Positions 54,302 to 62,976 of a stretch of DNA of 64,000 nucleotides are shown here, one piece after another (the stretch's first letter is position 1; each line of letters begins with the position of its first letter). This stretch comes from JAHZFN01 sp965149945. GTDB lineage: Bacteria; Bacillota; Dehalobacteriia; UBA4068; UBA4997. The notes beneath the pieces were generated by a model, which was not told the DNA's origin, searched no databases, and worked only from the letters and a program-made list of their open reading frames with translations. A program made the position numbers and the translations under genes. Location of the stretch: NCBI GenBank assembly GCA_965149945.1, contig CBCTTQ010000006.1, positions 1 through 64,000 on the forward strand, in the 5' to 3' direction.

Positions 54302-55048
54302 ATGACCGATGAAAAGAAATTGTTATTACGAGTAAAAGGTATTAAAAAAGCCTTTGGTCATGTGGAAGCGTTGCGAGGGGTTTCTTTGGAGGCTTATGCC
54401 GGTCAGGTGCTGGCCATTGTGGGAGACAATGGCGCCGGTAAGAGTACATTGATTAAGATCTTGTCCGGGGTATTGGCGCCGGACGCGGGAGAAATTGAGT
54501 TGGACGGACAGTCTTTTCGCAAACTGACACCCAAATTGGCTTTGGCGTATGGAATTTCTACTGTTTTTCAGGATTTGGCTTTAGTGAATACCCAAGATAT
54601 TGTAGAAAATATTTTTTTGGGTAAAGAACTGCGGCGATTTGGGGTTTTAACCAAAAAAAAGATGCGCCAAGAAGCCGTTCGGCTGTTGCTGCGATTGGGT
54701 ATTCAAATTCCCGGTTATGATGTTTTGGTGAAGGACCTTTCCGGCGGACAGCGTCAGAGCATTGCGGTAGCCAGAGCCGTACATCAGGGCGGCAAGTTGT
54801 TAATTTTTGATGAACCGACAGCGGCCATGGGTTTGAAAGAAACCGCTGCTGTGGAAGCATTAATTAAAAAACTGGCGGAAAGCGGTTTCGGCATCATTAT
54901 TATCAGCCATAATATTCCCCAGGTGTTTCATCTGTCTGATTTTGTCTGCGTTATGCGGCAGGGCAGCGTGGTGGATGTTGTACGTACCGCGTCGGTCAAT
55001 ACAGAAGATATTGTTTCAATGATTACCGGCGCTTCTGCAGTTTGTTAA
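54302..55048 (+). CDS. Sugar-type ABC transporter ATP-binding protein (single domain)
   Basis: A 248-residue ATPase of the carbohydrate-uptake (CUT2) class. It shows Walker A GDNGAGKST, Q-loop TVFQDLALVNTQDIVENIFLG, signature LSGGQRQS, Walker B LLIFDEPTAAMG and switch IIISHN. Unlike RbsA or XylG (about 500 residues with two ATPase domains), only one domain is present, so it likely acts as a homodimer. The start is the ATG eight bases after AGGGTG. First gene of a five-gene operon. Confidence 0.9.
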   Translation: MTDEKKLLLRVKGIKKAFGHVEALRGVSLEAYAGQVLAIVGDNGAGKSTLIKILSGVLAPDAGEIELDGQSFRKLTPKLALAYGISTVFQDLALVNTQDIVENIFLGKELRRFGVLTKKKMRQEAVRLLLRLGIQIPGYDVLVKDLSGGQRQSIAVARAVHQGGKLLIFDEPTAAMGLKETAAVEALIKKLAESGFGIIIISHNIPQVFHLSDFVCVMRQGSVVDVVRTASVNTEDIVSMITGASAVC

Positions 55049-55063
55049 TTTGGAGTGGTAAAA

Positions 55064-56077
55064 ATGAATGAAAAAAAACAGCAGGCAGAGCAAGAGTTGC
55101 TGGCACAAAAGCACCAAGGAGATTTTAAGTTTAAGTTAAACAAATATTTTCCGCAGATTCTTCTTTGTGGAGTGCTGTTGCTGCTAGTTATTTTCATGAC
55201 TTGTGCTTCGGAATATTTTTTGCAATGGCGTAATTTCCGGAATATTTTGGATCAATGTGCTGTCTATATCGTTTTGGCTGTAGGAATGACTTTTGTCATC
55301 GGAACGGGCGGAGTGGATTTGTCCGTAGGCTATCTGGCGGGTTTTTCCGGAGTGGTGGCAGCAATCGCCATGAAAGCGGGTCTTGACTATCGGGTAGCTG
55401 TTTTGTTGGGGTTGGTGACGGGTACCTTTGTGGGTTTTGTCAACGGTTTCTTTGTTTCTAAAGTGAAGATTAATCCTTTTATCACGACTCTGGCAACCAT
55501 GTCCATTTCCCAAGGGATCGCGCTGTTGTTGACAGGCGGGGTAGCCATCTACAGCTTTGCGGAAGGATTTAAAAACTTGGGGACGGGACAAATTGGACCG
55601 GTCACAACGCCTACGGTGATTTCTTTGGTTTTTGTGGTAATCGGCGCTTTTTTGCTGAGTAAAACTTTATGGGGAAAATATTGTTTGTCGTTGGGTGGAA
55701 ACGGCGAAGCCCTGCGCCGAACGGGAGTTAATGTACATGCTTATCGCATCAGTGTGTACATGCTGTCCGGCTTTTGCGCGGCAGTAGCCGGTATCATTAT
55801 GGCGGCGCGATTGAATTCCGCGGCGCCCATCGCGGGGGCAGGTTATGAAATGGATGCTATTGCGGCTGTTGTTTTGGGGGGCGGTTCTATGAACGGAGGA
55901 ACCGGCTCCATGTTCGGAACTTTTGTGGCTTGTATTACATTGGGCATTATGCGAAACGGACTGACCTTGCTCTCTATCCCTACTTATTATCAATATATTA
56001 TTACCGGTGCGATTATTTTAATTGCCATTGTTATTTCTGAGGTGCGTAAACGCAAGGATCTGACAGCGACGGCGTAA
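55064..56077 (+). CDS. Sugar-type ABC transporter permease (RbsC/BPD_transp_2 family)
   Basis: A 337-residue membrane protein with about nine or ten helices. Family segments are TFVIGTGGVDLSVGYLAGFS, FGNGF-like VGFVNGFFVSKVKINPF, TLATMSISQGIALLLTGG, GGNGEALRRTGVNV and VVLGGGSMNGGTGS. It pairs with the ATPase upstream and the binding protein at the operon's end. CUT2-class importers typically take monosaccharides, nucleosides or autoinducer-2. Confidence 0.92.
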   Translation: MNEKKQQAEQELLAQKHQGDFKFKLNKYFPQILLCGVLLLLVIFMTCASEYFLQWRNFRNILDQCAVYIVLAVGMTFVIGTGGVDLSVGYLAGFSGVVAAIAMKAGLDYRVAVLLGLVTGTFVGFVNGFFVSKVKINPFITTLATMSISQGIALLLTGGVAIYSFAEGFKNLGTGQIGPVTTPTVISLVFVVIGAFLLSKTLWGKYCLSLGGNGEALRRTGVNVHAYRISVYMLSGFCAAVAGIIMAARLNSAAPIAGAGYEMDAIAAVVLGGGSMNGGTGSMFGTFVACITLGIMRNGLTLLSIPTYYQYIITGAIILIAIVISEVRKRKDLTATA

Positions 56078-56095
56078 TGGAAGGCGGCGACGAAA

Positions 56096-57175
56096 TTGGT
56101 TTACTTGGATATTCCTTCGGAAATTCCGAAAGATCAGATGACGCCGATTGAGCGATCGGCAGCCATCAAGGCGGGTGAGCCTTATGACCGTATTCCCTGT
56201 TCTCCTATGACGGCGGAGCAAGTGATTTGGTCGACAGGCATTACCGTCAAAGAATATTTATTTCATCCGAAGGCGGCCGCGGAGGCTATGGCGGCGGCAT
56301 ATCGGTATTTTGGTTATGACAGCGTCAGCGTCAGCCCGGACCATCATGGATTCGCGGAAGCGCTGGGCTGTGAGTTTATCTATACAGATTGGGAGCGTCC
56401 ACAAATTAAAACGCACCTTCTGAATACAGAAGCGGATATTATGGCGTTGGAACCTGTGAACCCCAAAACCACCGGTCGTCTGAAACTTTGTTTGGAGGCG
56501 GTGGCGTATTTGCAGGAAATGGTGGGCAAAGAGGTAAAAGTAGGCAGCGGCATGGGAGGTCCTCTTACCTGTGCTTCTTTTTTGCGGGGGGCCGACCGCT
56601 TGTTGCGGGATATGCGGAAACATCCGGAATATGTGCATAAAATGATGGAAGTAAATACCCAAAACTGCATCAACTACATGGCGGCTTGTTGGGAATACGG
56701 AGTAGGCTGCAGCATGGGGGATTCTTTTTCTTCCTGTACCGTCATTAGTCCCAAGTATTTTCGGGAATTTGTGAAACCCTATTTAAAACGTATTGCCGAC
56801 TGGCAAAGGGAGCATATGGGAACGGTGGGCAATCTGCATATTTGCGGTGAAACCCGCGCTATTTGGGATGATATGTTGGATTTGGGATTTGGCTCTTTCA
56901 GTTTAGATAATTGCATGAATCTGGAAGAAGCGAAAAATTATATGGGAGAGAAGGTCGGACTGAAAGGAAATGTGAAACCGGTGGAAACGATGGTTTATGG
57001 TACACCGGAGGATGTAATGCGGGAATCCAAGCGTTGCATTGAGCAATGTATGGATAGCCCAAAAGGCTTCACCTTGAGCAGCGGCTGTACGCTGCCGGTG
57101 GAAACCCCGGTGGCCAATGTTCAGGCAATGGTGGATGCCGCTCGCATTTGGGGCAGGCCGAAGCATAATTTGTAA
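56096..57175 (+). CDS. UroD-family methyltransferase in an ABC importer operon
   Basis: A 359-residue (beta/alpha)8 protein related to MtaA/CmuA methyltransferases and UroD. It shows PIERSAAIKAGEPYDRIPCS, GGPLTCASF, the His-X-Cys of NLHICGETRAIWDDML and the later SSGCTLPVETP, giving a likely zinc site as in cobalamin-linked methyltransferases. It is a more distant relative of the tandem pair at 23.8-26.0 kb. The start appears to be a TTG; the first ATG lies 14 codons later. Inclusion in a sugar-type transport operon suggests it demethylates (or methylates) an imported compound, possibly using the corrinoid protein encoded at 26 kb. Substrate unknown. Confidence 0.85.
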   Translation: MVYLDIPSEIPKDQMTPIERSAAIKAGEPYDRIPCSPMTAEQVIWSTGITVKEYLFHPKAAAEAMAAAYRYFGYDSVSVSPDHHGFAEALGCEFIYTDWERPQIKTHLLNTEADIMALEPVNPKTTGRLKLCLEAVAYLQEMVGKEVKVGSGMGGPLTCASFLRGADRLLRDMRKHPEYVHKMMEVNTQNCINYMAACWEYGVGCSMGDSFSSCTVISPKYFREFVKPYLKRIADWQREHMGTVGNLHICGETRAIWDDMLDLGFGSFSLDNCMNLEEAKNYMGEKVGLKGNVKPVETMVYGTPEDVMRESKRCIEQCMDSPKGFTLSSGCTLPVETPVANVQAMVDAARIWGRPKHNL

Positions 57176-57221
57176 AACAGCGTATTGTTTGATACCAAAG
57201 CGAAAAAATGAAGGTGATCAA

Positions 57222-58175
57222 ATGGGAAAGAAAATTTTAGGAATGGGCACGGCAGCTATGGATACCTTAATGGGTATTGAGAAACTGCCTCGATCGGACG
57301 CCTTTGAACTATTGCGCTCGGAGCAGCTGGTTCCCGGGGGCAGTTGTGCTAATATGCTGGTAACATACGCCGCTTTGGGCGGAGAATCCAAACAGCTGGC
57401 CAAAATCGGAGATGATCGGTTTGGGCAGGCTTTTCGCGAAACACTGGAGGAGGATGGTGTGGACGTCTCTCTGTTGAAGGTAAAATCGGGCGGTACCACG
57501 CTGCACACCTATGTTATGGCGGCGGAAAACGGAGAACACTGTATTTTTGCCAATATCGGTGATTGTTTGATGCAATTGGAGCCGGAGGAAATCACTGAAA
57601 ATATGTTAGACGGCATCGACTTGTTTTATGGAGATTTAATTCCTTGCCGCGCCGCTATTCGTATGGCGGAACTGGCAAAAAAGAAAAAAATCCCGGTAGC
57701 GATTTGTTTGCAATGTCCACCGGATTTTATGGCGGGAGTCGGTGTTTCGCTCGCGGATATTGAAGAAATTTTAAGTTATGCTGATTTGATCATCAGCGGA
57801 CGGGACGGTTATTTTCAGCTGACAAAAGAGACAGAAACCATTGCGGCTACCCAGGCGTTGTATCAAATTTATCAACCTCGTCACGGTTGTGTTTGTACTG
57901 CCGGTTCCGAAGGCGCTGTTTGGGTGACGGCGGATCAAGTTTTGCGAGCGAAGGCTTATGCGGTTCAATCTATTGATTCTACCGGAGCCGGAGATGCTTT
58001 TTTCGGCGGTTTGTTGTACAGTTATTTTCATCAGGAAGAAAGCCGTCAGCAAGCTTTGGATTTTGCCAGCGCGTTGGGAGCGATGAAATGTACGGTCTGG
58101 GGACCGCGGATTAAGACAACCCCACAAAAAGTACGGGAATTTATTCGTCTTCATGCGCGGGAAGAATCGGAATAA
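57222..58175 (+). CDS. PfkB-family carbohydrate/nucleoside kinase
   Basis: A 317-residue ribokinase-fold kinase. The N-terminal signature region is LVPGGSCANMLVTYAALGGE, and the C-terminal catalytic and ATP-binding motif is DSTGAGDAFFGG with the catalytic Asp. The start is the ATG after GAAGGTGATC. Such kinases phosphorylate sugars, nucleosides or related alcohols. Here it probably traps or activates the compound taken up by the neighbouring ABC importer, but the substrate cannot be read from sequence. Confidence 0.9.
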   Translation: MGKKILGMGTAAMDTLMGIEKLPRSDAFELLRSEQLVPGGSCANMLVTYAALGGESKQLAKIGDDRFGQAFRETLEEDGVDVSLLKVKSGGTTLHTYVMAAENGEHCIFANIGDCLMQLEPEEITENMLDGIDLFYGDLIPCRAAIRMAELAKKKKIPVAICLQCPPDFMAGVGVSLADIEEILSYADLIISGRDGYFQLTKETETIAATQALYQIYQPRHGCVCTAGSEGAVWVTADQVLRAKAYAVQSIDSTGAGDAFFGGLLYSYFHQEESRQQALDFASALGAMKCTVWGPRIKTTPQKVREFIRLHAREESE

Positions 58176-58236
58176 CTATCATTTTGTGGTTAATTGGACG
58201 GAAACGTCTAAAAATAAAAAAGTTGAGGAGGAAAAA

Positions 58237-59329
58237 ATGAAAAAGTCAAAAATTCTTGTATTACTGATGGTATTGACCATGGCAGCTTTTGTATTTGCCG
58301 GTTGTGCGTCTGAGGAACCCGCCGCAGAGGAACCTGCTGCAGAGGAAGCCGCAACGGGAGAAACTACTACAGAAAATGCTTTGTTGGCGGAAGCGGAAGC
58401 GGATATGCTGGAACAAATGGGTCAGTTGCCCGAAGCCGGTAATGGGGAAAAAATCGGTGCCGTTGCTTTCAGCATGACCAATGAATTCTGGGTAACCGTA
58501 TCCGAAGGATATGAAGCCGCCGCGGAAGAATACGGCGTCACGGTGGATGTAGTAGCAGCGGAAAACGAAGCTGATGAGCAGAGCCAGTATGACGCTATGA
58601 TGAACCTGCTTTCTCAGGATTATGATGCTTTGGCGATTTCTGCCATGACCGGTACCAATTTGGTGCCTGCTGTTGCCGAAGCCAACAAACAAGGCTTGAC
58701 GGTGGTTGCGGTCGGCACTTCTTTGGATGAAGCTGCCGCGGAAGAAGCCGGCGCTTCTGTAGCCGCTTTTGTAAACTGTGACTTCTACGGTCAGGGTTAT
58801 GATGGCGCTACTTGGATTATGGAACAGCTGGGTGATGAAGCGGAAGGCGCGGAAGTGGCTGTTATTGCCGGACAGGCCGGCGCCGCCAATGCCGAACTGC
58901 GGAAATCCGGGGCGGAAGATGCTTTCAGCGAAGCTGGCGCTAATGTGGTGTTGACGGAATATGCGGACTGGGATCGCCAGAAAGCCTATGATATGACTAC
59001 TAATTTGATTCAGGCACATCCGGAAATCAGAGGTATCATGTGCGGGAACGACGATATGGCATTGGGCTGCGTAGAAGCGTTGAAAGCCGCAGATATGCTG
59101 GATCAGGTAAAGGTAGTTGGTACCGACTTTATTGAAAGAAGCTAAAGAATCCATCAAAAACGGGGAACTGAGCGGTACTGTTGTAATGAGTCCGTACCTC
59201 TTTGGAAAAGCCGGTTTGATTTTGGCATTGCAGGCGATCCAGGGTATTGAAATTACCGTTGACGAATTGGATACTCCCTATGGTTTTGTAACACAGGAAA
59301 ATGTGGATCAGTATGAAGGTTGGAAATAA
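58237..59329 (+). pseudogene. ABC sugar-type substrate-binding lipoprotein with an apparent frameshift
   Basis: The periplasmic-binding-protein-like (RbsB-type) receptor of the operon. A lipoprotein signal ends in FAGC (Cys-22), then a Glu/Ala-rich linker, then the domain KIGAVAFSMTNEFWVTVSEG through GIMCGNDDMALGCVEALKAA. The frame then stops at 59145. The last ~65 residues (LLKEAKESIKNGELSGTVVM ... QENVDQYEGWK) follow in another frame to 59329. Removing one T from GACTTTATTG (59128-59137) restores TDLLKEAKES and a protein of about 363 residues, normal for the family. Sequencing indel or recent mutation. Confidence 0.82.
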
Positions 59330-59367
59330 ACCTAGTTTGTCCATCCGCGATAAAGATAATAGATTAG

Positions 59368-59399
59368 AAAAAAGACCACTCTTTAGAGTGGTCTTTTTT
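59368..59399. terminator. Terminator of the ABC operon
   Basis: Stem AAAAAAGACCACTCT / AGAGTGGTCTTTTTT; serves the operon and the convergent ribbon-helix-helix gene. Confidence 0.9.
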
Positions 59400-59422
59400 C
59401 TATGGTCAAATTTGGGTCGCGG

Positions 59423-59605
59423 TCATTCAATTTCGATATTTTCTACACCGTGCTGTAAAATGATGTTGATTAGTTCATTTCTGGAATAATTGCTTTCATA
59501 AGCAATTCTGTCCAGCTCGTTCAGCAGATCGGCTTTGAGTCTGACTGTAATGACGCGGGCGTTGTCTTCGCCTCGTTTTTTGATTTTCAGCGGTTCGTTT
59601 TTCAT
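59423..59605 (-). CDS. Ribbon-helix-helix (Arc/CopG-type) regulator
   Basis: A 60-residue DNA-binding protein. Basic N-terminus (NEPLKIKKRGEDNARV), then the RHH strand ITVRLKADLLNELDRIA and helix-turn ESNYSRNELINIILQHGVEN. Length and pattern match small dimeric repressors. The start is the ATG after GAGAGG; a longer five-codon extension is possible. Upstream, toward the divergent acyltransferase gene, four TGATAT iterons are likely its operator. No toxin partner is evident. Confidence 0.82.
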   Translation of the reverse strand: MKNEPLKIKKRGEDNARVITVRLKADLLNELDRIAYESNYSRNELINIILQHGVENIEIE

Positions 59606-59650
59606 GAAGATACCTCTCATTTTTAATGGCTTGTCTGATATTATTATATA

Positions 59651-59680
59651 TTGACAAATTCCATTAAAATATATTATAAT
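59651..59680 (+). promoter_or_regulatory. Promoter of the acyltransferase gene
   Basis: TTGACA and TATAAT separated by 18 bases; the start point would fall inside the iteron array that begins two bases after the -10 box. Confidence 0.75.
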
Positions 59681-59681
59681 G

Positions 59682-59729
59682 TGATATCTATAATGATATC
59701 CAACATGATATTTATAATGATATTACCAG
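59682..59729. repeat. Four TGATAT iterons at 12-bp spacing (probable operator)
   Basis: TGATAT occurs at 59682, 59694, 59706 and 59718, each exactly 12 bases apart. The first and third units share the same 12-base form (TGATATCTATAA / TGATATTTATAA). The array covers the acyltransferase transcription start and precedes the divergent ribbon-helix-helix gene, suggesting cooperative binding by that regulator. Confidence 0.75.
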
Positions 59730-59756
59730 GATTGGAAGTTACTTAGGTGGTTGAAA

Positions 59757-60899
59757 ATGAAGCGTACATGTAAGGAGTCCCGAGGAGATAAATCGTTGAC
59801 GTATAATCTTATGAAGGCAATGGCAGTTCTTTCCGTTTTGCTTTTTCACGTGGTCAGCATGAATACCGATTACGGAACTTTTTCACCTGCGCGGGTTTCT
59901 CCGATTTTAGCCAATCTTGCCGATTGTTTGCATTTGGTGAATATGCCCTTATTTATAGCGACGGCGGGCTGTGTATATGGGTTTTGTTTGGAAATGGGCA
60001 AGTACGAGCGGGTGGGAGCTTTTTTATTGAATAAAAGCCGCCGCTTACTGCTACCGAATTTCTTTTTTGGTTGTTGTTTGGTTGCCCCGGTAATGATCTA
60101 TTGTCGCCTGACGACGTTGGATTATGCGCAGTATGTACTGTCGGGGATTTTTCTGGCGTCAGATTCCCGTCATCTTTGGTATTTATTGGCGTTATTTTGG
60201 ATTTTTTGTTTAGCGATTTTGCTGAAACCTCTTTGCAAAAAAAAGCATCCTTGGTATTTGTTGATTTCCGTAGGGATTTTGCTGTCGGATCTGCTGTTGC
60301 CGACGCCGGATGTTTTGCAGTTACACAATGCGCTTCATTATCAAATTTATTTTTTTCTGGGGGTTTGGATCAATCAGTTTTATCGGGAGATTTATCGGAT
60401 GCTGCGTCCATATCGCCGTTATTTTTTCTTTTTGGCGCCGTTGGCTCTTTGGACAGCGCCACAAAACGGAGGAGAGGAAACAGTTGTCTTTTTTTGGGCG
60501 ATTTTGGGCGTTTTCAATTGTTTGCTTTTTTGTGATTTTTGGTCGGAGCGTTATCCGGAAGTGAGGGAAAATATACTGTATCGCGTATTGAATCGCAATG
60601 GCTTCGGTATTTATCTGTTTCATCCGTTAGTGATTTATTTGTTGGATGTGCAGTTGGTTGCCTATCCCCTTTCTCCTTATACATTGGCGCTCATGGTGTT
60701 TTGCACTTCTTTTCTCGTATCGACGGGACTGACAGAGGGTCTGCGGAAATGCCATTTGGGTATTTTGGTGGGAGAAAAGCCAAAAGGAGCTCATTCCAAA
60801 AGGTCTGGTCCTTTTTTTTCTTTTGCGAAAAGAGGCGGAATCGCGATGTCTGTCCGGTCTGCCGGAATTGACGAAAAAAACAAACCAACGGATTTTTGA
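59757..60899 (+). CDS. Membrane acyltransferase (acyltransferase family 3)
   Basis: A 380-residue integral membrane protein with about ten helices. The family's N-terminal motif with catalytic His is visible in AVLSVLLFHVVSMNTDYG, followed by LFIATAGCVYGFCLE, HLWYLLALFWIFCLAILL and the late YLFHPLVIYLLDVQLV. Members acylate sugars or lipids at the cell surface. The start is the ATG six bases after TAGGTGG. The C-terminal tail is basic, and its last codons form the terminator hairpin. Likely repressed by the divergent ribbon-helix-helix protein. Confidence 0.87.
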   Translation: MKRTCKESRGDKSLTYNLMKAMAVLSVLLFHVVSMNTDYGTFSPARVSPILANLADCLHLVNMPLFIATAGCVYGFCLEMGKYERVGAFLLNKSRRLLLPNFFFGCCLVAPVMIYCRLTTLDYAQYVLSGIFLASDSRHLWYLLALFWIFCLAILLKPLCKKKHPWYLLISVGILLSDLLLPTPDVLQLHNALHYQIYFFLGVWINQFYREIYRMLRPYRRYFFFLAPLALWTAPQNGGEETVVFFWAILGVFNCLLFCDFWSERYPEVRENILYRVLNRNGFGIYLFHPLVIYLLDVQLVAYPLSPYTLALMVFCTSFLVSTGLTEGLRKCHLGILVGEKPKGAHSKRSGPFFSFAKRGGIAMSVRSAGIDEKNKPTDF

Positions 60900-60915
60900 T
60901 CCGTTGGTTTGTTAT
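60879..60915 (+). terminator. Terminator overlapping the acyltransferase stop codon
   Basis: A 15-base stem AACAAACCAACGGAT / ATCCGTTGGTTTGTT; the stop codon lies in the loop and right arm. The T run after it is short. Confidence 0.75.
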
Positions 60916-61093
60916 TGAGGGCTGTCCTTCTGGTAAAGAAAAAAGTTTTTGAGAAATTGACAGAAGCTCTTGTATTTCTTTGAGAGATCTGCTATAATGA
61001 GCCTGTAGTGTTCGTGAAATAAGGAATATTGTCCTTGAAAAACGGACTTGTTTGCGAATCACGGGAAAATGTGTGCGGAAGGAGGACTTATCT

Positions 61094-61543
61094 ATGGCAA
61101 AACAACAAGAAGCCTATATTATCTATGATAGCATCTTGCCTGACGCCATGCGTAAAACCGCCCAAGCGAAAGCGCTTTTGGCAAAAGGAGAAGCCAAAAG
61201 TATCAATGAGGCAGTCAAAATGGTAGGAATCAGCCGCAGCGTTTTTTATAAATACAAAGACGGTATTTTCCCTTTTTATCGTCAGGAAACCAATCGTGTG
61301 GTGACATTCAGTATCAAAATGAACCACAAAGCGGGGATTTTAATGTCGGTGCTCAATGTCTTGGCAACCAGCAATTGCAACATCAACACCATTAATCAGG
61401 ACATTCCTTTGTCGGGGATGGCAGTTGCTACCATTACGGCAGAAATCTCTGATTGTACGATGACTTTGGGAGAGTTGGTTTCTTCGTTGCTGCAATTAAA
61501 CGGTGTTATCAACGCGGAGATCATTGGGGATATTGCCGGGTAA
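61094..61543 (+). CDS. UPF0735 ACT-domain protein (PheB-like)
   Basis: A 149-residue protein. Residues about 1-65 form a helix-turn-helix-like N-terminal part (AKSINEAVKMVGISRSVFYK, YKDGIFPF) and residues about 70-149 an ACT domain (VTFSIKMNHKAGILMSVLNV, then LATSNCNINTINQDIP). ACT domains bind amino acids; here the gene stands just before hom and thrB, as in Bacillus where the homologue is pheB. A role in sensing threonine, isoleucine or phenylalanine is inferred. The start ATG follows GGAGGAC. Confidence 0.88.
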   Translation: MAKQQEAYIIYDSILPDAMRKTAQAKALLAKGEAKSINEAVKMVGISRSVFYKYKDGIFPFYRQETNRVVTFSIKMNHKAGILMSVLNVLATSNCNINTINQDIPLSGMAVATITAEISDCTMTLGELVSSLLQLNGVINAEIIGDIAG

Positions 61544-61650
61544 ACAGATGCGGCAAAAAAATGAAAAATAAAAAAAGTTTTTTTGATTATGATTGGTCGG
61601 TTTGCCGATATTTATCATAAAGAATTTTTAAGAAAGCAGGTGCAACAAAT

Positions 61651-62955
61651 ATGGATAAACAGGTAGCGGTTGGGATCATCGGTTTGGGAACCGTTGGCGG
61701 CGGCACGCTGAAGGTGTTGGCGCGGAACAGAGATCTCATTGCCTCACGCTCAACCGACATCCGTATCGCGAAAGTTTGCGATTTGGATTACCAACATGCA
61801 AAAACTCTTGTGGAAGCGGAAGGATTGTCTCCGGAAATCATCACCGATGATGCCAAAGAAGTGACACAAAACAAAGATCTGGATATTGTTGTGGAATTGA
61901 TTGGGGGCATTCATCCCGCCAAAGAATTCATTTTGGACGCGCTGCGGCACGGTAAAAGCGTTGTGACTGCCAATAAAGATTTGGTGGCTGCCCATGGTAA
62001 AGAGCTTTTTGATACGGCGGACGCCAATGGAGTGGATTTAATGTTTGAGCCGGCGGTGGCAGGCGCTATCCCTATTATCAAAGCGTTGAAAGATTCCATG
62101 AAAGCTAATCATATTAAAAAAGTGATCGGGATTGTCAACGGAACCACTAATTATATTTTAAGTGAAATGAGCAGAACAGGCGCGGATTTTGCGCCTTGTT
62201 TGAAACAGGCTCAGGAGTTGGGTTATGCGGAAAGCGACCCCACCAATGATATCGAAGGATATGACGCCGCCCGCAAAATGGCTATTTTAGCCTGTATCGC
62301 TTTTAACAGCAATACCACCTTTGATGATGTGTATGTGGAAGGTATTACCAAAATTTCCAAACATGACATTTCTTATGCCAAACAGTTGGGTTATACCATT
62401 AAATTGCTGGGGATTGCCCAGGAAGATGAAGAACAGGATGAGTTGATTGAAGTGCGGGTACATCCTGTTTTAATCAAAGAAAATCATCCGTTGTCTACGG
62501 TCAAAGAAGCGTATAACGCCGTCTTTGTGGAAGGGGACGCGATCGGTACTTCCATGCTTTACGGTAAAGGCGCCGGAGAGCTTCCGACTGCCAGCGCTGT
62601 AGTGGGGGATGTTATCGCCGCGGCGGAAAATGTAATTCATAATGTGCGTGGTGTGTCGGGGATTCGTTTCTTTAATCATAAGAAGGTAAAACCTATTTCC
62701 GAGGTGCAATGCAGCTATTTCATCCGTATGATGGTGAAGGATGAACCTATGGTTTTGGCGCAAATCGCGGAAACTTTCGGTAAAAACCATGTGTCCCTCA
62801 ATTCCGTTTTGCAGGAACAGATAGAAAACAGCGGAATGTCGGAAATCGTACTGATCACCCACGAAGTCAAAGAAGCGGATATGCGCAAGGCAATGGAAGC
62901 TTTTGCCGGCATGTCCTGCGTAGACAGTGTGCTCAGTACCATTCGGGTAATTTAA
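61651..62955 (+). CDS. hom: Homoserine dehydrogenase
   Basis: A 434-residue enzyme reducing aspartate semialdehyde to homoserine. It shows the nucleotide loop IIGLGTVGGGTLKVL, ANKDLVA, GIVNGTTNYILSEM with the substrate site, and the catalytic EGYDAARKMAILA. The last ~80 residues are an ACT domain (YFIRMMVKDEPMVLAQIAE) that allows feedback inhibition, usually by threonine. It precedes thrB by 21 bases. Confidence 0.97.
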   Translation: MDKQVAVGIIGLGTVGGGTLKVLARNRDLIASRSTDIRIAKVCDLDYQHAKTLVEAEGLSPEIITDDAKEVTQNKDLDIVVELIGGIHPAKEFILDALRHGKSVVTANKDLVAAHGKELFDTADANGVDLMFEPAVAGAIPIIKALKDSMKANHIKKVIGIVNGTTNYILSEMSRTGADFAPCLKQAQELGYAESDPTNDIEGYDAARKMAILACIAFNSNTTFDDVYVEGITKISKHDISYAKQLGYTIKLLGIAQEDEEQDELIEVRVHPVLIKENHPLSTVKEAYNAVFVEGDAIGTSMLYGKGAGELPTASAVVGDVIAAAENVIHNVRGVSGIRFFNHKKVKPISEVQCSYFIRMMVKDEPMVLAQIAETFGKNHVSLNSVLQEQIENSGMSEIVLITHEVKEADMRKAMEAFAGMSCVDSVLSTIRVI

Positions 62956-62976
62956 GAAAAGAGGACTAAATAGGAT

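Noticed and set aside
59423..59605. The RHH protein considered as an antitoxin of a toxin-antitoxin pair
   Set aside because: No small toxin-like gene (ParE, MazF, RelE, HicA type) lies beside it; the only divergent neighbour is a large membrane acyltransferase.
59682..59729. The TGATAT iterons considered as a plasmid-type replication origin
   Set aside because: No replication initiator gene is near, and the array sits exactly on a promoter between two divergent genes, which favours an operator.
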